A stretch of DNA of 64,000 nt, from NCBI GenBank assembly GCA_007693335.1, contig REDU01000073.1:20294-84293 (forward strand), given 5' to 3'. Shown one piece after another: positions 28,435 through 40,523 of the stretch (within the stretch, counting starts at the first letter, position 1; each line of letters begins with the position of its first letter). Origin of the DNA: Ilumatobacter sp. GTDB lineage: Bacteria > Actinomycetota > Acidimicrobiia > Acidimicrobiales > Ilumatobacteraceae. The position numbers and the translations under genes are program-made. The notes beneath the pieces are model-generated. The model saw nothing but the letters and a program-made list of their open reading frames with translations, made no database searches and was not told where the DNA came from.

Positions 28435-29525
28435 CTGGCGACCTCCGCGTACGCCGCCACCGTGGCGTCGGCCGTGGCCGCCCACGTGAGCTCACCGGCC
28501 CGCCGACGGCCGCGCTCGACGAACTCGTCGCGCCGACGCGGGTCGAGCGCCTCGCTGATGCCCCGGGCGATGTCGTCGACGTCGCCCGGGTCGACGAGCA
28601 CTGCGGCCCCACCGGCCACTTCCTCGGTGGAGGTACCGCGGCTCGTCACCACGGGCACGCCCTGTGCCATGGCCTCGGCCACCGGCAGCCCGAACCCCTC
28701 CCACTCACTCGGATATGCGAACACGGTGGCCGACGAATAGCACGCCGCGAGGTCGTCGGGCGGCACGAAACCGACGAAGCGCACATCGGTGTCGAGGCGG
28801 TTCACGTCGTCGAGCGCGTCGCCCCATCCGTCGGTCCCCACCACCACCAGCGGAACCGGCTCGTCGAGGCGGCTGACCGCGATCGCCAGGCGCACGAGGT
28901 TCTTGCGCGGCTCGACGGTGCCCACGAAGAGCACGAAGCGGTCGGGCAGGTCGTGGACCCGACGGACGCGCTCGATGTCGTGCGGGGTCACCTCGACCGG
29001 ATCGACCCCGAGCGGCACGTGCCGGATCCGATCGGACTCGAGACCGGCTTCCACCATGTCGCTCACGGTGGCGTGGCTCGAGCACAGCACGACGGCGGCC
29101 CGCCGGCGGATCACGTCGAGGCTGCGGCGCATCGTGCGGACGCCGTGACGACTGAACCGCTCCGGGTACCGCACGAACGCCAGATCGTGCACGGTGACCA
29201 CCAGTGGCGCATCCGATGCCGCGGGCACCAGGCCGGTCGCGTGGCAGACGTCAACGGGGCCGGTGACCGACTCGACGAGCGGCCACCGCGCCCGTAGCCA
29301 GGTCTCGTACAGCCAGGGCCGCGCCACCGGCAGACCTCGGACACGTATCGACGGGCGCCACGCCGGTTCCGGTGGACGCCGGTGCCGGCCGGCCACACCG
29401 AGCAGCTCCACCCGCGGATCGGCCTCGAGGTGCTCGGCCACCCGCAGCGCTGCCACGGCCGTACCTCCCGGCACCTCGTGCCAGCACTGCTCCAGGGTGT
29501 AGGCGACGCGGAGGGGTTCGGGCAC
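28431..29525 (-). CDS. GT4-family glycosyltransferase
   Basis: A 364-residue GT-B protein: V-P-G-G-T-A-V-A near the start, V-T-V-H-D-L-A-F, V-P-L-G-V-D, F-V-G-T-V-E-P-R-K-N-L, and YPSEWEGFGLPVAEAM (E-x7-E). First gene of the three-GT operon and divergent from the GDP-fucose synthase gene, with only 37 bases between starts. The GTG is chosen because upstream in-frame ATGs would reach into the divergent gene; this start is less certain than the reading frame. Confidence 0.85.
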   Translation of the reverse strand: MPEPLRVAYTLEQCWHEVPGGTAVAALRVAEHLEADPRVELLGVAGRHRRPPEPAWRPSIRVRGLPVARPWLYETWLRARWPLVESVTGPVDVCHATGLVPAASDAPLVVTVHDLAFVRYPERFSRHGVRTMRRSLDVIRRRAAVVLCSSHATVSDMVEAGLESDRIRHVPLGVDPVEVTPHDIERVRRVHDLPDRFVLFVGTVEPRKNLVRLAIAVSRLDEPVPLVVVGTDGWGDALDDVNRLDTDVRFVGFVPPDDLAACYSSATVFAYPSEWEGFGLPVAEAMAQGVPVVTSRGTSTEEVAGGAAVLVDPGDVDDIARGISEALDPRRRDEFVERGRRRAGELTWAATADATVAAYAEVAR

Positions 29526-29549
29526 CGCACCATGATGGCCGCGCCGCCC

Positions 29550-29555
29550 TAGCAT
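29550..29555 (+). promoter_or_regulatory. -10 element (TAGCAT) of the GDP-fucose synthase gene
   Basis: Seven bases before the ATG; same hexamer as at ftsH. Confidence 0.55.
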
Positions 29556-29562
29556 CGGTCGC

Positions 29563-30528
29563 ATGTCGCACTTCTGGTCCGGTCGACGCGTGCTCGTGAC
29601 AGGTGGAGCGGGCTTCCTCGGCCGGCGGGTGGTGGCACGGCTGACCGACCACGGGGCCGACGCGATCGTTCCCCGCAGCGCCGACCACGACCTCACCCGG
29701 CCGGGTGTGGCCGAGGAACTCCTCGCCGAGCACGCTCCCTCGCACATCGTGCACCTGGCGGCGCGGGTCGGTGGTATCGGGTACAACCAGGCCGAACCGG
29801 CACCGCTGTACCTGTCGAACCTGCTGATGGGCACCCATGTGATCGAGGCTGCTCGACACGCTCCCAGCGTCGAGAAGACCGTCCTGCTCGGCACGGTGTG
29901 CTCGTACCCGAAGTTCACACCCGTGCCGTTCAACGAGGACTCGTTCTGGGACGGTTACCCGGAGGAGACGAACGCGCCGTACGGCATCGCCAAGAAGGCC
30001 CAGCTCGTGCACGCTCAGGTGAACGCCGAGCAGTACGGCCAGCGCTTCTCCTACCTGATCCCCACGAACCTCTACGGCCCCGGAGACAAGTTCCATCCGT
30101 CGGTGTCCCACGTGATCCCGGCGCTCATCGCGAAGTGCGTCGACGCCGTCGAGGCCGGACACGAGTCGATCGACGTCTGGGGTACCGGTACCGCCAGCCG
30201 GGAGTACCTCTACGTCGACGACGCTGCGGCGGCGATCGTGCTCGCCGCCGAGCTCCACGAGGGAACCCAGCCCCTCAACCTGGGTACCAACCACGAGGTG
30301 ACCATCCGTGAGACGGTCGAGACCATCGCCCGTCTGGTCGGCTTCGACGGCGAGCTGCGCTGGGACCCCACCAAGCCCGATGGCCAGCCCCGCCGCAGGG
30401 TGGACGCCACCCGCGCCGAGCAGCAGCTCGGCTGGCACGCCTCCATGCCCTTCGACGACGGGCTCCGCGCCACCATCGACTGGTACCTCGCCAACCGCGA
30501 GGACGCCACCCGTCCGCCCACCCCCTGA
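29563..30528 (+). CDS. fcl: GDP-L-fucose synthase
   Basis: Bifunctional NADPH-dependent epimerase-reductase that turns GDP-4-keto-6-deoxymannose into GDP-L-fucose. In 321 residues: GGAGFLG (14-20), A-A-R-V-G-G-I, GTVCSYPKFTPVPFNED (~108-124), Y-x-x-x-K in P-Y-G-I-A-K-K, and TNLYGPGDKF, all typical for Fcl/WcaG. The cysteine in V-C-S-Y is the conserved acid/base residue. Works with Gmd 9 kb away. The tail-to-tail space with mug holds two copies of a repeated hairpin element. Confidence 0.95.
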   Translation: MSHFWSGRRVLVTGGAGFLGRRVVARLTDHGADAIVPRSADHDLTRPGVAEELLAEHAPSHIVHLAARVGGIGYNQAEPAPLYLSNLLMGTHVIEAARHAPSVEKTVLLGTVCSYPKFTPVPFNEDSFWDGYPEETNAPYGIAKKAQLVHAQVNAEQYGQRFSYLIPTNLYGPGDKFHPSVSHVIPALIAKCVDAVEAGHESIDVWGTGTASREYLYVDDAAAAIVLAAELHEGTQPLNLGTNHEVTIRETVETIARLVGFDGELRWDPTKPDGQPRRRVDATRAEQQLGWHASMPFDDGLRATIDWYLANREDATRPPTP

Positions 30529-30537
30529 CTCCTCCAC

Positions 30538-30584
30538 GAACCGTCCGCGGTGAACCGGCGGTTCCGGGCGATCCACGCGGACAG
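30538..30584. repeat. REP-like element, copy A
   Basis: GAACCGTC, then 34 bases, then GACAG. The right part CCACGCGGACAG is nearly identical to copies B and C, and the interior holds a small hairpin GAACC-GGC-GGTTC. It lies 64 bases before copy B, just past the fcl stop. Confidence 0.6.
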
Positions 30585-30597
30585 AACGCCGGCAACC

Positions 30598-30655
30598 CCC
30601 CGAACTGTCTGTGGTGGGGCCGCAGAACCGGAGGATTCACGCGGACAGGTCGGGG
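30598..30655. repeat. REP-like element, copy B, holding the mug stop codon
   Basis: Arms CCCCGAACTGTC and GACAGGTCGGGG (one mismatch) with exactly 34 bases between. The right spacer TCACGCG supplies the mug stop codon and last codons (L-S-A). Could act as a terminator for either strand. Confidence 0.7.
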
Positions 30656-31212
30656 AGGCCGGCGGCCTCGGCGGGGGCTCGGTACGCGGCGGCGAGTGAC
30701 TCGACCGTCTCATGGGCGTTCAGTCCGCTCGGGTTCGGCACCACCCACAGCTCGGCGCCCTCGAAGCGCGCCGGCTGTCGGCCCGCCACGGCATCGCGGA
30801 CACCGAACGCCGAGCGATAGGCCGTGATGCCGGCCACGGCCACCACCGCCGGACGGTGTTCCTCGACGAACCGGCGCAGACGGACGCCGCCCTCGCGGAG
30901 CTCGTCCACGCTCAGCTCCGACGCCTTCGCCGTGGCCCGTGCCACCAGATTGGTGATGCCGATGCCCCGTTCGAGCAGGTGGGAGCGATCGTGGTCGGAC
31001 ATCCCGACCCCCCGGTCGATCTCACGGTCGATGATCCCGGCGCGGTGCAGCGCCGGGTAGAAGCGGTTGCCCGGGTGGGCGAAGTGGGTCGACGTGGCGG
31101 CGGTCCACAGCCCGGGATTGATCCCGACGAACAGCAGCTTCAGCGACGGCCCCACCAGATCGGGCACCTCCACGTCCCGGAACGACTCCAGCTCGGCCCT
31201 CGTGAAACCCAT
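30637..31212 (-). CDS. mug: Mismatch-specific uracil/thymine DNA glycosylase
   Basis: Removes uracil or thymine opposite guanine. A 191-residue UDG-superfamily protein with the Mug/TDG motif GINPG (30-34) and the second motif N-P-S-G-L-N-A near residue 160. As in bacterial Mug, the catalytic water is positioned by Asn of the first motif. A TACGCT box is 8 bases before the ATG. The last three codons and the stop are made by a repeated hairpin element shared with rmlD. Confidence 0.9.
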   Translation of the reverse strand: MGFTRAELESFRDVEVPDLVGPSLKLLFVGINPGLWTAATSTHFAHPGNRFYPALHRAGIIDREIDRGVGMSDHDRSHLLERGIGITNLVARATAKASELSVDELREGGVRLRRFVEEHRPAVVAVAGITAYRSAFGVRDAVAGRQPARFEGAELWVVPNPSGLNAHETVESLAAAYRAPAEAAGLPDLSA

Positions 31213-31220
31213 CGCGGCCG

Positions 31221-31226
31221 AGCGTA
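31221..31226 (-). promoter_or_regulatory. -10 element (TACGCT) of mug
   Basis: Eight bases before the ATG start. Confidence 0.45.
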
Positions 31227-31247
31227 CGCGTCGGCGAGACTGTGGGG

Positions 31248-31892
31248 ATGGGGCATCCTCACTGGCCACTCTTCGATCTCGAGGTCCGCACGCCCCGGCT
31301 CACGTTGCGATACATCGATGACGCTCTCGGCGTCGAGGTCGCCGGAGTCGCCAGCCGCGGCGTCCACGACCCGTCATGGACCCCGTTCATGACGCCGTGG
31401 ACCGACCACGAGTCGCCCGACCTCGAGCGCAACGCGTTCCGCTTCTGGTGGCGGTCACGAGCCGAGACGACACCCGAGAGGTGGACCATCAACCTCGCCG
31501 TGATCGCCGATGGCACGGTGGTGGGCGCGACCGGGCTCTCGAGCGAGCGGTTCGACGTGCTGCGTTCGTTCGAGACGGGTTCGTGGTTGGGCCGCGAGTT
31601 CCAGGGCCGAGGGCTCGGCCGCGAGCTCCGTGAAGCCGTTCTCCATCTGGGGTTCGCCGGCTTCGACGCTGCGTTGGCGACCACCGGGGCATTCGCCGAC
31701 AACGAGCCGTCGCTCGCCATCACCCGCGGACTCGGCTACGAGCCGGAGGGACGCCGACGCGTGGTGCGGCGCGACGAGGTGGGAGAGATCCACGGATTCC
31801 ACATGCCGCGGGAGCACTGGGCCACGATCCGCCGCGACGACATCACCATGACCGGCGTCGAGAGTGTCCGTGACCTGCTCGCCATCCACTGA
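31248..31892 (+). CDS. GNAT-family N-acetyltransferase
   Basis: A 214-residue RimJ/RimL-type acetyltransferase. T-P-R-L-T-L-R-Y opens the fold, and the acetyl-CoA loop reads R-E-F-Q-G-R-G-L-G-R-E (Q/R-x-x-G-x-G/A). N-E-P-S-L-A-I-T-R-G-L-G-Y gives the conserved N-x-x-S beta-bulge region. Substrate unknown. A GTG two codons earlier is an alternative start. Convergent with rmlD. Confidence 0.85.
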   Translation: MGHPHWPLFDLEVRTPRLTLRYIDDALGVEVAGVASRGVHDPSWTPFMTPWTDHESPDLERNAFRFWWRSRAETTPERWTINLAVIADGTVVGATGLSSERFDVLRSFETGSWLGREFQGRGLGRELREAVLHLGFAGFDAALATTGAFADNEPSLAITRGLGYEPEGRRRVVRRDEVGEIHGFHMPREHWATIRRDDITMTGVESVRDLLAIH

Positions 31893-31908
31893 CCCCGAGA
31901 TGGTGTCG

Positions 31909-31962
31909 ACGAACTGTCTGTGCAGATCCGGCGGATCCGCCGGATTCACGCGGACAGTTCGT
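31909..31962. repeat. REP-like element, copy C, with perfect 20-base palindrome
   Basis: Outer arms ACGAACTGTC / GACAGTTCGT, 7-base spacers, and the perfect core palindrome ATCCGGCGGATCCGCCGGAT (31926-31945). The interior between GTC and GAC is 34 bases, as in copies A and B. The rmlD stop codon is the first three bases after the core. It probably ends transcription of both rmlD and the GNAT gene. Confidence 0.75.
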
Positions 31963-32797
31963 GGAGGAGTTCGCGGAGGGGGTCGGAGAAGTGGCGCATC
32001 GGGGGGAGTCCGGAGAGGCGCAGCACGGCGTTGTCGAGCACGCTGTTGGCCGGGCGCGGTGCGGGCCGTGGCGGCTGGAGATCGGCGGTGGAGATCGGTG
32101 ACACCATGTCGGGATCACGCCCGAGCCCGGCCACGATCTCACGGACGAACTCGTACCAGCTCACCGCGCCCTCGTTCGTCACGTGGTGCACCCCGGTGCG
32201 ACGATCGAGCGCGAGCCGCCGCAGCACGGGGGCGAGATCGGCCGTGAAGGTCGGACAGCCGCGCTGGTCGTCCACGAAGCTCAGCGAGTCACGTTCGACC
32301 GCCAGCCGAGCCACGGTGTGAACCATGTTGTGACCGTGGAACCCGCAGACCCAGGAGGTACGGACCACCGAGGCGTCGGGACCCGCCTCACGCTCGCCGG
32401 CCAGCTTCGACGAGCCGTACACCGACCGCGGGTTCGTGACGTCCCATTCGTGGTACGGGCGATCGAGCGTGCCGTCGAACACGTAATCGGTGCTGACGTG
32501 CACGAGATGGGCGTCCACGAGTTCGCATGCCTCACGAACCCACCGCACGGCCAGGGCGTTGCCGGCGAACGCTCGCTCGGGATCGCCCTCGCATGCGTCG
32601 ACCGCGGTCCATGCCGCGCAGTGGATCACCGCATCGGGCCGCACCGTGGTGATCGCACCCAGCACTGCGTCACGTGAGGTGACGTCGAGGCGATCGCGAT
32701 CGGCCGCGACGACCTCGTCGCCAGCCCCGAGGCAGGTGGCGACCACATCGTGTCCGAGCTGGCCGCCCGCACCGGTGACGAGGATCCGCATCACCAT
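31946..32797 (-). CDS. rmlD: dTDP-4-dehydrorhamnose reductase
   Basis: Last enzyme of dTDP-L-rhamnose synthesis. 283 residues with T-G-A-G-G-Q-L-G-H-D (Rossmann start), H-V-S-T-D-Y-V-F-D-G, Y-G-x-S-K (catalytic Tyr/Lys), R-T-S-W-V-C-G and D-Q-R-G-C-P-T-F motifs typical of RmlD. Two ATGs are possible; the first is favoured by GGGAG just upstream. It lies 11 bases after rmlB, last in the order rmlA-rmlC-rmlB-rmlD. Confidence 0.95.
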   Translation of the reverse strand: MVMRILVTGAGGQLGHDVVATCLGAGDEVVAADRDRLDVTSRDAVLGAITTVRPDAVIHCAAWTAVDACEGDPERAFAGNALAVRWVREACELVDAHLVHVSTDYVFDGTLDRPYHEWDVTNPRSVYGSSKLAGEREAGPDASVVRTSWVCGFHGHNMVHTVARLAVERDSLSFVDDQRGCPTFTADLAPVLRRLALDRRTGVHHVTNEGAVSWYEFVREIVAGLGRDPDMVSPISTADLQPPRPAPRPANSVLDNAVLRLSGLPPMRHFSDPLRELLHELSA

Positions 32798-32808
32798 CGA
32801 TCTCCCGG

Positions 32809-34396
<1,588 letters not shown>

Positions 34397-34400
<4 letters not shown>

Positions 34401-35476
34401 TCGACGTCGATCTGGCAGTGATCGCCCACCATCAACCGCAATGCCCGCGGCCGAAGCTTGGATCGCGCGACCACTGCATCGGACCCGATCAGGCTGTCTT
34501 CGAGACGTGGGATGTCGATCACTTTGCTGTCGTCCATCACGACCGAGTGCTCGATCTCGCTGTTGACGACCTCACAGCGGTTCCCGATGGCCGAGAAGGG
34601 CCCGATGAAGCTGTCGACCACGCGGGTGCCGGCACCGATCGCGACCGGCCCGCGGATGGTCGAGTTGATCACCTCGGCACCCTCGGCCACCACCACCCGA
34701 CCGTCGAGCACCGATGCACCGTCGACCGTGCCGTCGATGCGCCGTTCGAGCTTCTCCAGCAGGAGCCGGTTCGCCTCGAGCAGCGGTGTCAGCTTGCCGG
34801 TGTCGATCCACCAGCCCGTCAGCAGTTCGCACCGCACCCGACGACCGGCGTCGATCAGCCATTGGATCGCGTCGGTGATCTCGAGTTCGCCCCGGGCCGA
34901 GGGCTCGATGGCCGCCACCGCCTCGTGGATCGTGGGATCGAACAGGTAGACGCCGACCAGTGCCAGATCGGACGGCGGATCGTCGGGCTTCTCGACGAGC
35001 TCGACCACGTGCCCCTCGGCGTCGAGCGTGGCGATACCGAAGCGGTGCGGATCGGGCACCTGCTTCAACAGGATCTGCGCCGCCGGCGGCGCGGCGCCGG
35101 AACGGGCCGTGGCGAACGCCGAAACGAACGCCCCGAGATCCTGCTCCAACAGGTTGTCACCGAGGTACATCACGAACTCGTGGTCGCCCAGGAAGTCGTG
35201 GGCGATCAGCACACAGTGGGCCAGCCCCAGTGGTTCGTCCTGGGGGATGTAGGTGATGGCGGCACCGAACGCGCTGCCATCGCCGAGCGCGCCCATCACT
35301 TCGTCGCGGGTGTCACCCACGATCACGCCGATCTCGGTGATGCCCGCCTCGACCATCGCCTCGATCCCGTAGAAGAGGATCGGCTTGTTCGCCACCGGCA
35401 CGAGTTGCTTCGCTCGGGTGTGCGTGATGGGACGCAGACGGGTGCCGGCGCCGCCGGCGAGGATGAGAGCCTTCAT
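34397..35476 (-). CDS. rmlA: Glucose-1-phosphate thymidylyltransferase (long form)
   Basis: Makes dTDP-glucose from dTTP and glucose-1-phosphate. The 359-residue long form has LAGGAGTRLRPIT (6-18), P-Q-D-E-P-L-G-L-A-H, G-D-N-L-L and E-K-P-D-D-P in the catalytic domain, then a C-terminal beta-helix of hexapeptide repeats (~245-350). The short RmlA lacks that helix. First gene of the rml operon; a TAGGCT box lies 10 bases before the ATG. Confidence 0.95.
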
Positions 35477-35486
35477 GACCGGTCGG

Positions 35487-35492
35487 AGCCTA
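35487..35492 (-). promoter_or_regulatory. -10 element (TAGGCT) of the rmlACBD operon
   Basis: Ten bases before the rmlA ATG. Confidence 0.4.
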
Positions 35493-35552
35493 GCCAGGCC
35501 CCGGTCTCAGCGAGTGGGGCCACCGCGGGTACTGGTCACCGGGAGCGGGGCC

Positions 35553-36575
35553 TCAGGCGTCGGGATCGACGGCTGGTGCCGGACCGAGACCACGGAAGTA
35601 GTCGAGGATCTCCTCGGCCGCCGGCTCGAGTTCGAGCACCTGCGCGTCGCCTCGCGTGACGCCGCGCACGGGCAACACGTACGTCACGAGATCCTCTTCG
35701 GCGGCGCGACGCAGCGAATCGGCCGCCCGGAGCGGGTCGACGGAGTTGTCGATGCGGACCGAGCTGGTCACCGAGTCGATCAGACGACTCGAGCTGAACG
35801 GACTCGACCGCCACTCGAGGATCGCCCCGTTGATCGCAGCGCGCATGAACAACTGTTGACGACGGATACGGCCGAGATCGGCGGAGCCGTCGACGCGCCA
35901 CTGCCCGTCGCGGAACTCCTCGTAGTAGCGGCTCCGAGCGAACGCCAGCGCCATCGTGCCGTCGAGGGTCTGACAGCCCGGGTCGAGCGCGAGACCACTG
36001 CGGGTGTCACGGGTGACGTACTCGACGCAGAGGTCGACGCCACCGACCGCGTCGATGATGTCCTTGAAGCCGAAGAAGTCGACCTCGACGTAGTGGTGGA
36101 TCGGGATACCGAGCGCCTCGGTGACGGTGGCCGCCAGCCGTTCGGGACCCTCGTTGTACGCCGCGTTGATCCGGCCGCTCCGGCCGGTGCCGGCGATGGG
36201 CACCCAGAGATCGCGAGGAAGGCTCGTGAGGGCCACACCGCCGTCCTCGTCGCGTCGCAGGATCATGATGGTGTCGGCGCGCTGGCCCTGTACGTCGTCG
36301 AGGGTGCCGATGGCACCGAAGTCGTCAGCGTCGGGATCGGCGCCATCGCGGCTGTCCGATCCGACCAGCAGATAGTTGACCGAGGGTCCGTCGTCGACCA
36401 CCTCGGTCAGGACGCGCTCGAGGCCCTCGATCCGTTCGACGTTGCCGGTTCGCGAGTCGGCGGCGCGGATCACCCCGGCGGCCCCCGGCACGCCCACGAG
36501 CACGGCGAACAGCAGCATGAGCGGGATGGGGCTTCGGACGCGTCGGCGCGAGCGGGAGGTGTCGACGTCGTCCAT
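35553..36575 (-). CDS. LytR-CpsA-Psr (LCP) family cell-wall glycopolymer ligase
   Basis: Attaches lipid-linked polysaccharides to peptidoglycan outside the membrane. 340 residues: one N-terminal membrane helix (~18-36), then the LCP domain with R-A-D-T-I-M-I-L-R, S-L-P-R-D-L-W-V, I-N-A-A-Y-N-E-G and F-K-D-I-I-D-A-V-G-G-V-D, including the arginines that bind the pyrophosphate. A later R-x-R-Q-Q motif is also present. Its position next to rmlACBD mirrors mycobacterial Rv3267 beside rmlD and suggests a rhamnose-containing substrate. A TACCGT box is 8 bases before the ATG. Confidence 0.93.
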   Translation of the reverse strand: MDDVDTSRSRRRVRSPIPLMLLFAVLVGVPGAAGVIRAADSRTGNVERIEGLERVLTEVVDDGPSVNYLLVGSDSRDGADPDADDFGAIGTLDDVQGQRADTIMILRRDEDGGVALTSLPRDLWVPIAGTGRSGRINAAYNEGPERLAATVTEALGIPIHHYVEVDFFGFKDIIDAVGGVDLCVEYVTRDTRSGLALDPGCQTLDGTMALAFARSRYYEEFRDGQWRVDGSADLGRIRRQQLFMRAAINGAILEWRSSPFSSSRLIDSVTSSVRIDNSVDPLRAADSLRRAAEEDLVTYVLPVRGVTRGDAQVLELEPAAEEILDYFRGLGPAPAVDPDA

Positions 36576-36583
36576 CGGGGGCA

Positions 36584-36589
36584 ACGGTA
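36584..36589 (-). promoter_or_regulatory. -10 element (TACCGT) of the LCP gene
   Basis: Eight bases before the ATG, in the short space after birA. Confidence 0.45.
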
Positions 36590-36597
36590 CCGGGCGC

Positions 36598-37353
36598 TCA
36601 GGTCCCCGGCTCGGCACCCCGGGCACTCCCGACAGCGTCGCGGAGGTGAACGATGTCACCCACGTCGAGCCGGTTGGTGACCCCGCATTCGTCGAGCACC
36701 ACGAGCCGGCCGTCGGGCTCGACACCCGTGGCCCGTCCGCTGAGCTCGCCGTCGGGCAGCTCGACCCGAACCCGGCGGCCGAGCGTGACGAGCCGCTCCC
36801 GGTACGCGGCGATCACGTCGTCCGGGAGGCGGTCGTACGCCTCGAGGACCGCGGCCAGCACGGTCGGGGGGTCGACCCTGTCGCCGAGCCGCGCTGCGCC
36901 CTCCGGCGCCCAGCCCACGTTGAGCCCCATACCGACCACCACCTCGCCGCCGACCCCCCGCTGGGCCAGGATCCCGGCGAGCTTCGCGTCCCCCCGCTCG
37001 GCATCGGCCACCACGAGATCGTTCGGCCACTTCAGCCCGACGTCGAGCCCCGTGAGCGCGCGGCAGGCGTCGACCGCGGCCACCCCCACCCGTTGGGTCA
37101 GTTCGCTCGGCCACAGCGGCACCTCGCGGAACAGGATCGACACGAGCAGGTTCACGCCGGGCGGCGCGTCCCAACGGCGGTCGAGGCGCCCACGTCCTGC
37201 GGTCTGGTGGTCGGTGACCAGCACACTGCGGTCGGGCGCCCCGGCGACGGCATCGGCCAGCAGATCGACGTTCGTGCTACCGGTCTGCGCGACATGGCGC
37301 ACGTGCCACCCCGACGGCCAGTCGCGCTGCCAGATCTGTGTCGGAGCTGCCAC
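36598..37353 (-). CDS. birA: Biotin-[acetyl-CoA-carboxylase] ligase
   Basis: Activates biotin to biotinyl-AMP and transfers it to the carrier lysine of acyl-CoA carboxylases. 251 residues, class I without the DNA-binding domain: GSTN near residue 25, the biotin/ATP loop G-R-G-R-L-D-R-R-W (~53-61), KWPNDL (~104-109), and a C-terminal SH3-like part. Divergent from the biotin carboxylase gene it presumably modifies, 19 bases apart. The GTG start is chosen to avoid overlap with that gene. Confidence 0.93.
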   Translation of the reverse strand: MAAPTQIWQRDWPSGWHVRHVAQTGSTNVDLLADAVAGAPDRSVLVTDHQTAGRGRLDRRWDAPPGVNLLVSILFREVPLWPSELTQRVGVAAVDACRALTGLDVGLKWPNDLVVADAERGDAKLAGILAQRGVGGEVVVGMGLNVGWAPEGAARLGDRVDPPTVLAAVLEAYDRLPDDVIAAYRERLVTLGRRVRVELPDGELSGRATGVEPDGRLVVLDECGVTNRLDVGDIVHLRDAVGSARGAEPGT

Positions 37354-37359
37354 GGCACC

Positions 37360-37365
37360 TACTGT
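37360..37365 (+). promoter_or_regulatory. -10 element (TACTGT) of the biotin-carboxylase gene
   Basis: Seven bases before the GTG at 37373. It decides between that GTG and the one nine bases earlier, which would overlap the element. Confidence 0.5.
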
Positions 37366-37372
37366 GTCACTC

Positions 37373-39140
<1,768 letters not shown>

Positions 39141-39148
<8 letters not shown>

Positions 39149-39175
39149 CCCGGCATCGAGTGACCCGGCATCGAG
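39141..39175. repeat. 15-base tandem repeat duplicating a stop codon
   Basis: TCGAGTGACCCGGCA twice plus TCGAG. The first copy contains the carboxylase stop, and the second repeats a TGA in the same frame, giving tandem stops 15 bases apart. Confidence 0.85.
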
Positions 39176-39220
39176 CCGATACGCGCCTCGAACGAGGGTG
39201 ATCGGCAAGACTGATCGGCC

Positions 39221-40474
39221 ATGTCGCCCATCTCGTCGTCGTCCGACCTCGCGTCAACCGTCGATCCCGCTGCGGCCGGGTTCGATCCCGATCGACTCAC
39301 GCGTATCGATCGGCACTTCCAGCGGTACGTCGACGACGGGCTCCTGCCGGGATGGCACATCGCCGTGATGCGCCACGGCGAGCTCGTGCACTCATCGACG
39401 TCCGGACACCGCGACGTGGAAGCCGGGCTGCCCGTCACCCACGACACGGTGTGGCGGATCTACTCGATGACCAAGCCGATCACGGTGGCCGCGGCGATGA
39501 TGCTGTGGGAGGAGGGTGCGTTCGAACTCAACGATCCGGTCGCGAAGTACCTCCCCGCCTTCGGCGAGCAGCGCGTCTGGCGAACCGGGTCGGTCACCGC
39601 CCCGGTCACCGATCCGGTCACCGAGAAGATGCGGATCTGGCACCTGATGACCCACACGTCGGGTCTCACCTACGGCTTCATGTGGGCCCATCCGGTCGAC
39701 GAGCTGTACCGACGGGCCGGCTACGAGTGGGGCACGCCGAGTGGCGACGACCTGGCGACCACGATCGACCGACTGGCCACGCTCCCGCTGCTGTTCCAGC
39801 CCGGCACGGAGTGGAACTACTCGATGGCCACCGACGTGCTCGGCCGACTGCTCGAGGTCCTGACCGGGCAGCCGCTCGACGAAGTGCTCCGCACCCGGGT
39901 GTTCGAGCCGCTCGGGATGTCCGAGACGGGCTTCTCGGCGCCCGAGTCGGCGCACGACCGGCTGGCCGCGCTGTACGGCCCCCATCCCGGCACGAAGAAG
40001 ATCGTCCGACTCGATTCCTCCGGCGAAGCGGCGAAGCATCCGCCCGCAGCCCTGCTGGGCGGCGGAGGACTCGTCTCGACGGCCGCCGACTACCTGCGGT
40101 TCGCCGAGATGCTCCGACGTGGCGGCGAGTGCGACGGTGGCCGGCTCCTGTCGTCACGCACGGTCGAGTACATGGCGTCGAACCACCTCCCGGGCAACGC
40201 CGATCTGACGGCGTACGGACGGCCGCTGTTCGCCGAGACCACCTTCGACGGAGTCGGTTTCGGCTTGGGCGTCAGCGTCACGATCGACCCGGTCACGGCC
40301 AAGGTGCCCGGATCGGTGGGCGATCACGGCTGGGGCGGTGCGGCGAGCACGAACTACTGGGTCGATCCCGCCGAAGACCTCACCGTGCTGTTCCTCACCC
40401 AACTCCTCCCGTCGAGCACACACCCCGTGCGCAGTCAGCTCAAGCAACTGGTCCACCAGGCACTCGTGGATTGA
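39221..40474 (+). CDS. Serine hydrolase of the beta-lactamase class C family
   Basis: A 417-residue penicillin-binding-protein/esterase-like enzyme. S-M-T-K gives the nucleophile S-x-x-K (about 82-85), N-Y-S-M is the Tyr of the Y-x-N motif (third position is Met), and the H-G-W-G-G region corresponds to the K/H-x-G strand. No signal peptide is evident, so a cytosolic esterase or amidase is more likely than a beta-lactamase. No clear TANNNT box or Shine-Dalgarno precedes the ATG. Confidence 0.85.
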   Translation: MSPISSSSDLASTVDPAAAGFDPDRLTRIDRHFQRYVDDGLLPGWHIAVMRHGELVHSSTSGHRDVEAGLPVTHDTVWRIYSMTKPITVAAAMMLWEEGAFELNDPVAKYLPAFGEQRVWRTGSVTAPVTDPVTEKMRIWHLMTHTSGLTYGFMWAHPVDELYRRAGYEWGTPSGDDLATTIDRLATLPLLFQPGTEWNYSMATDVLGRLLEVLTGQPLDEVLRTRVFEPLGMSETGFSAPESAHDRLAALYGPHPGTKKIVRLDSSGEAAKHPPAALLGGGGLVSTAADYLRFAEMLRRGGECDGGRLLSSRTVEYMASNHLPGNADLTAYGRPLFAETTFDGVGFGLGVSVTIDPVTAKVPGSVGDHGWGGAASTNYWVDPAEDLTVLFLTQLLPSSTHPVRSQLKQLVHQALVD

Positions 40475-40523
40475 CCCGGCGGTGAGATCGGGGCGCGATC
40501 GGGCCGCGGGTGGATCAGACCGA

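Noticed and set aside
35496..35553. Inverted repeat AGGCCCCG / CGGGGCCT after the LCP gene as a terminator
   Set aside because: The arms are 42 bases apart, and such GC-only octamers are common here.
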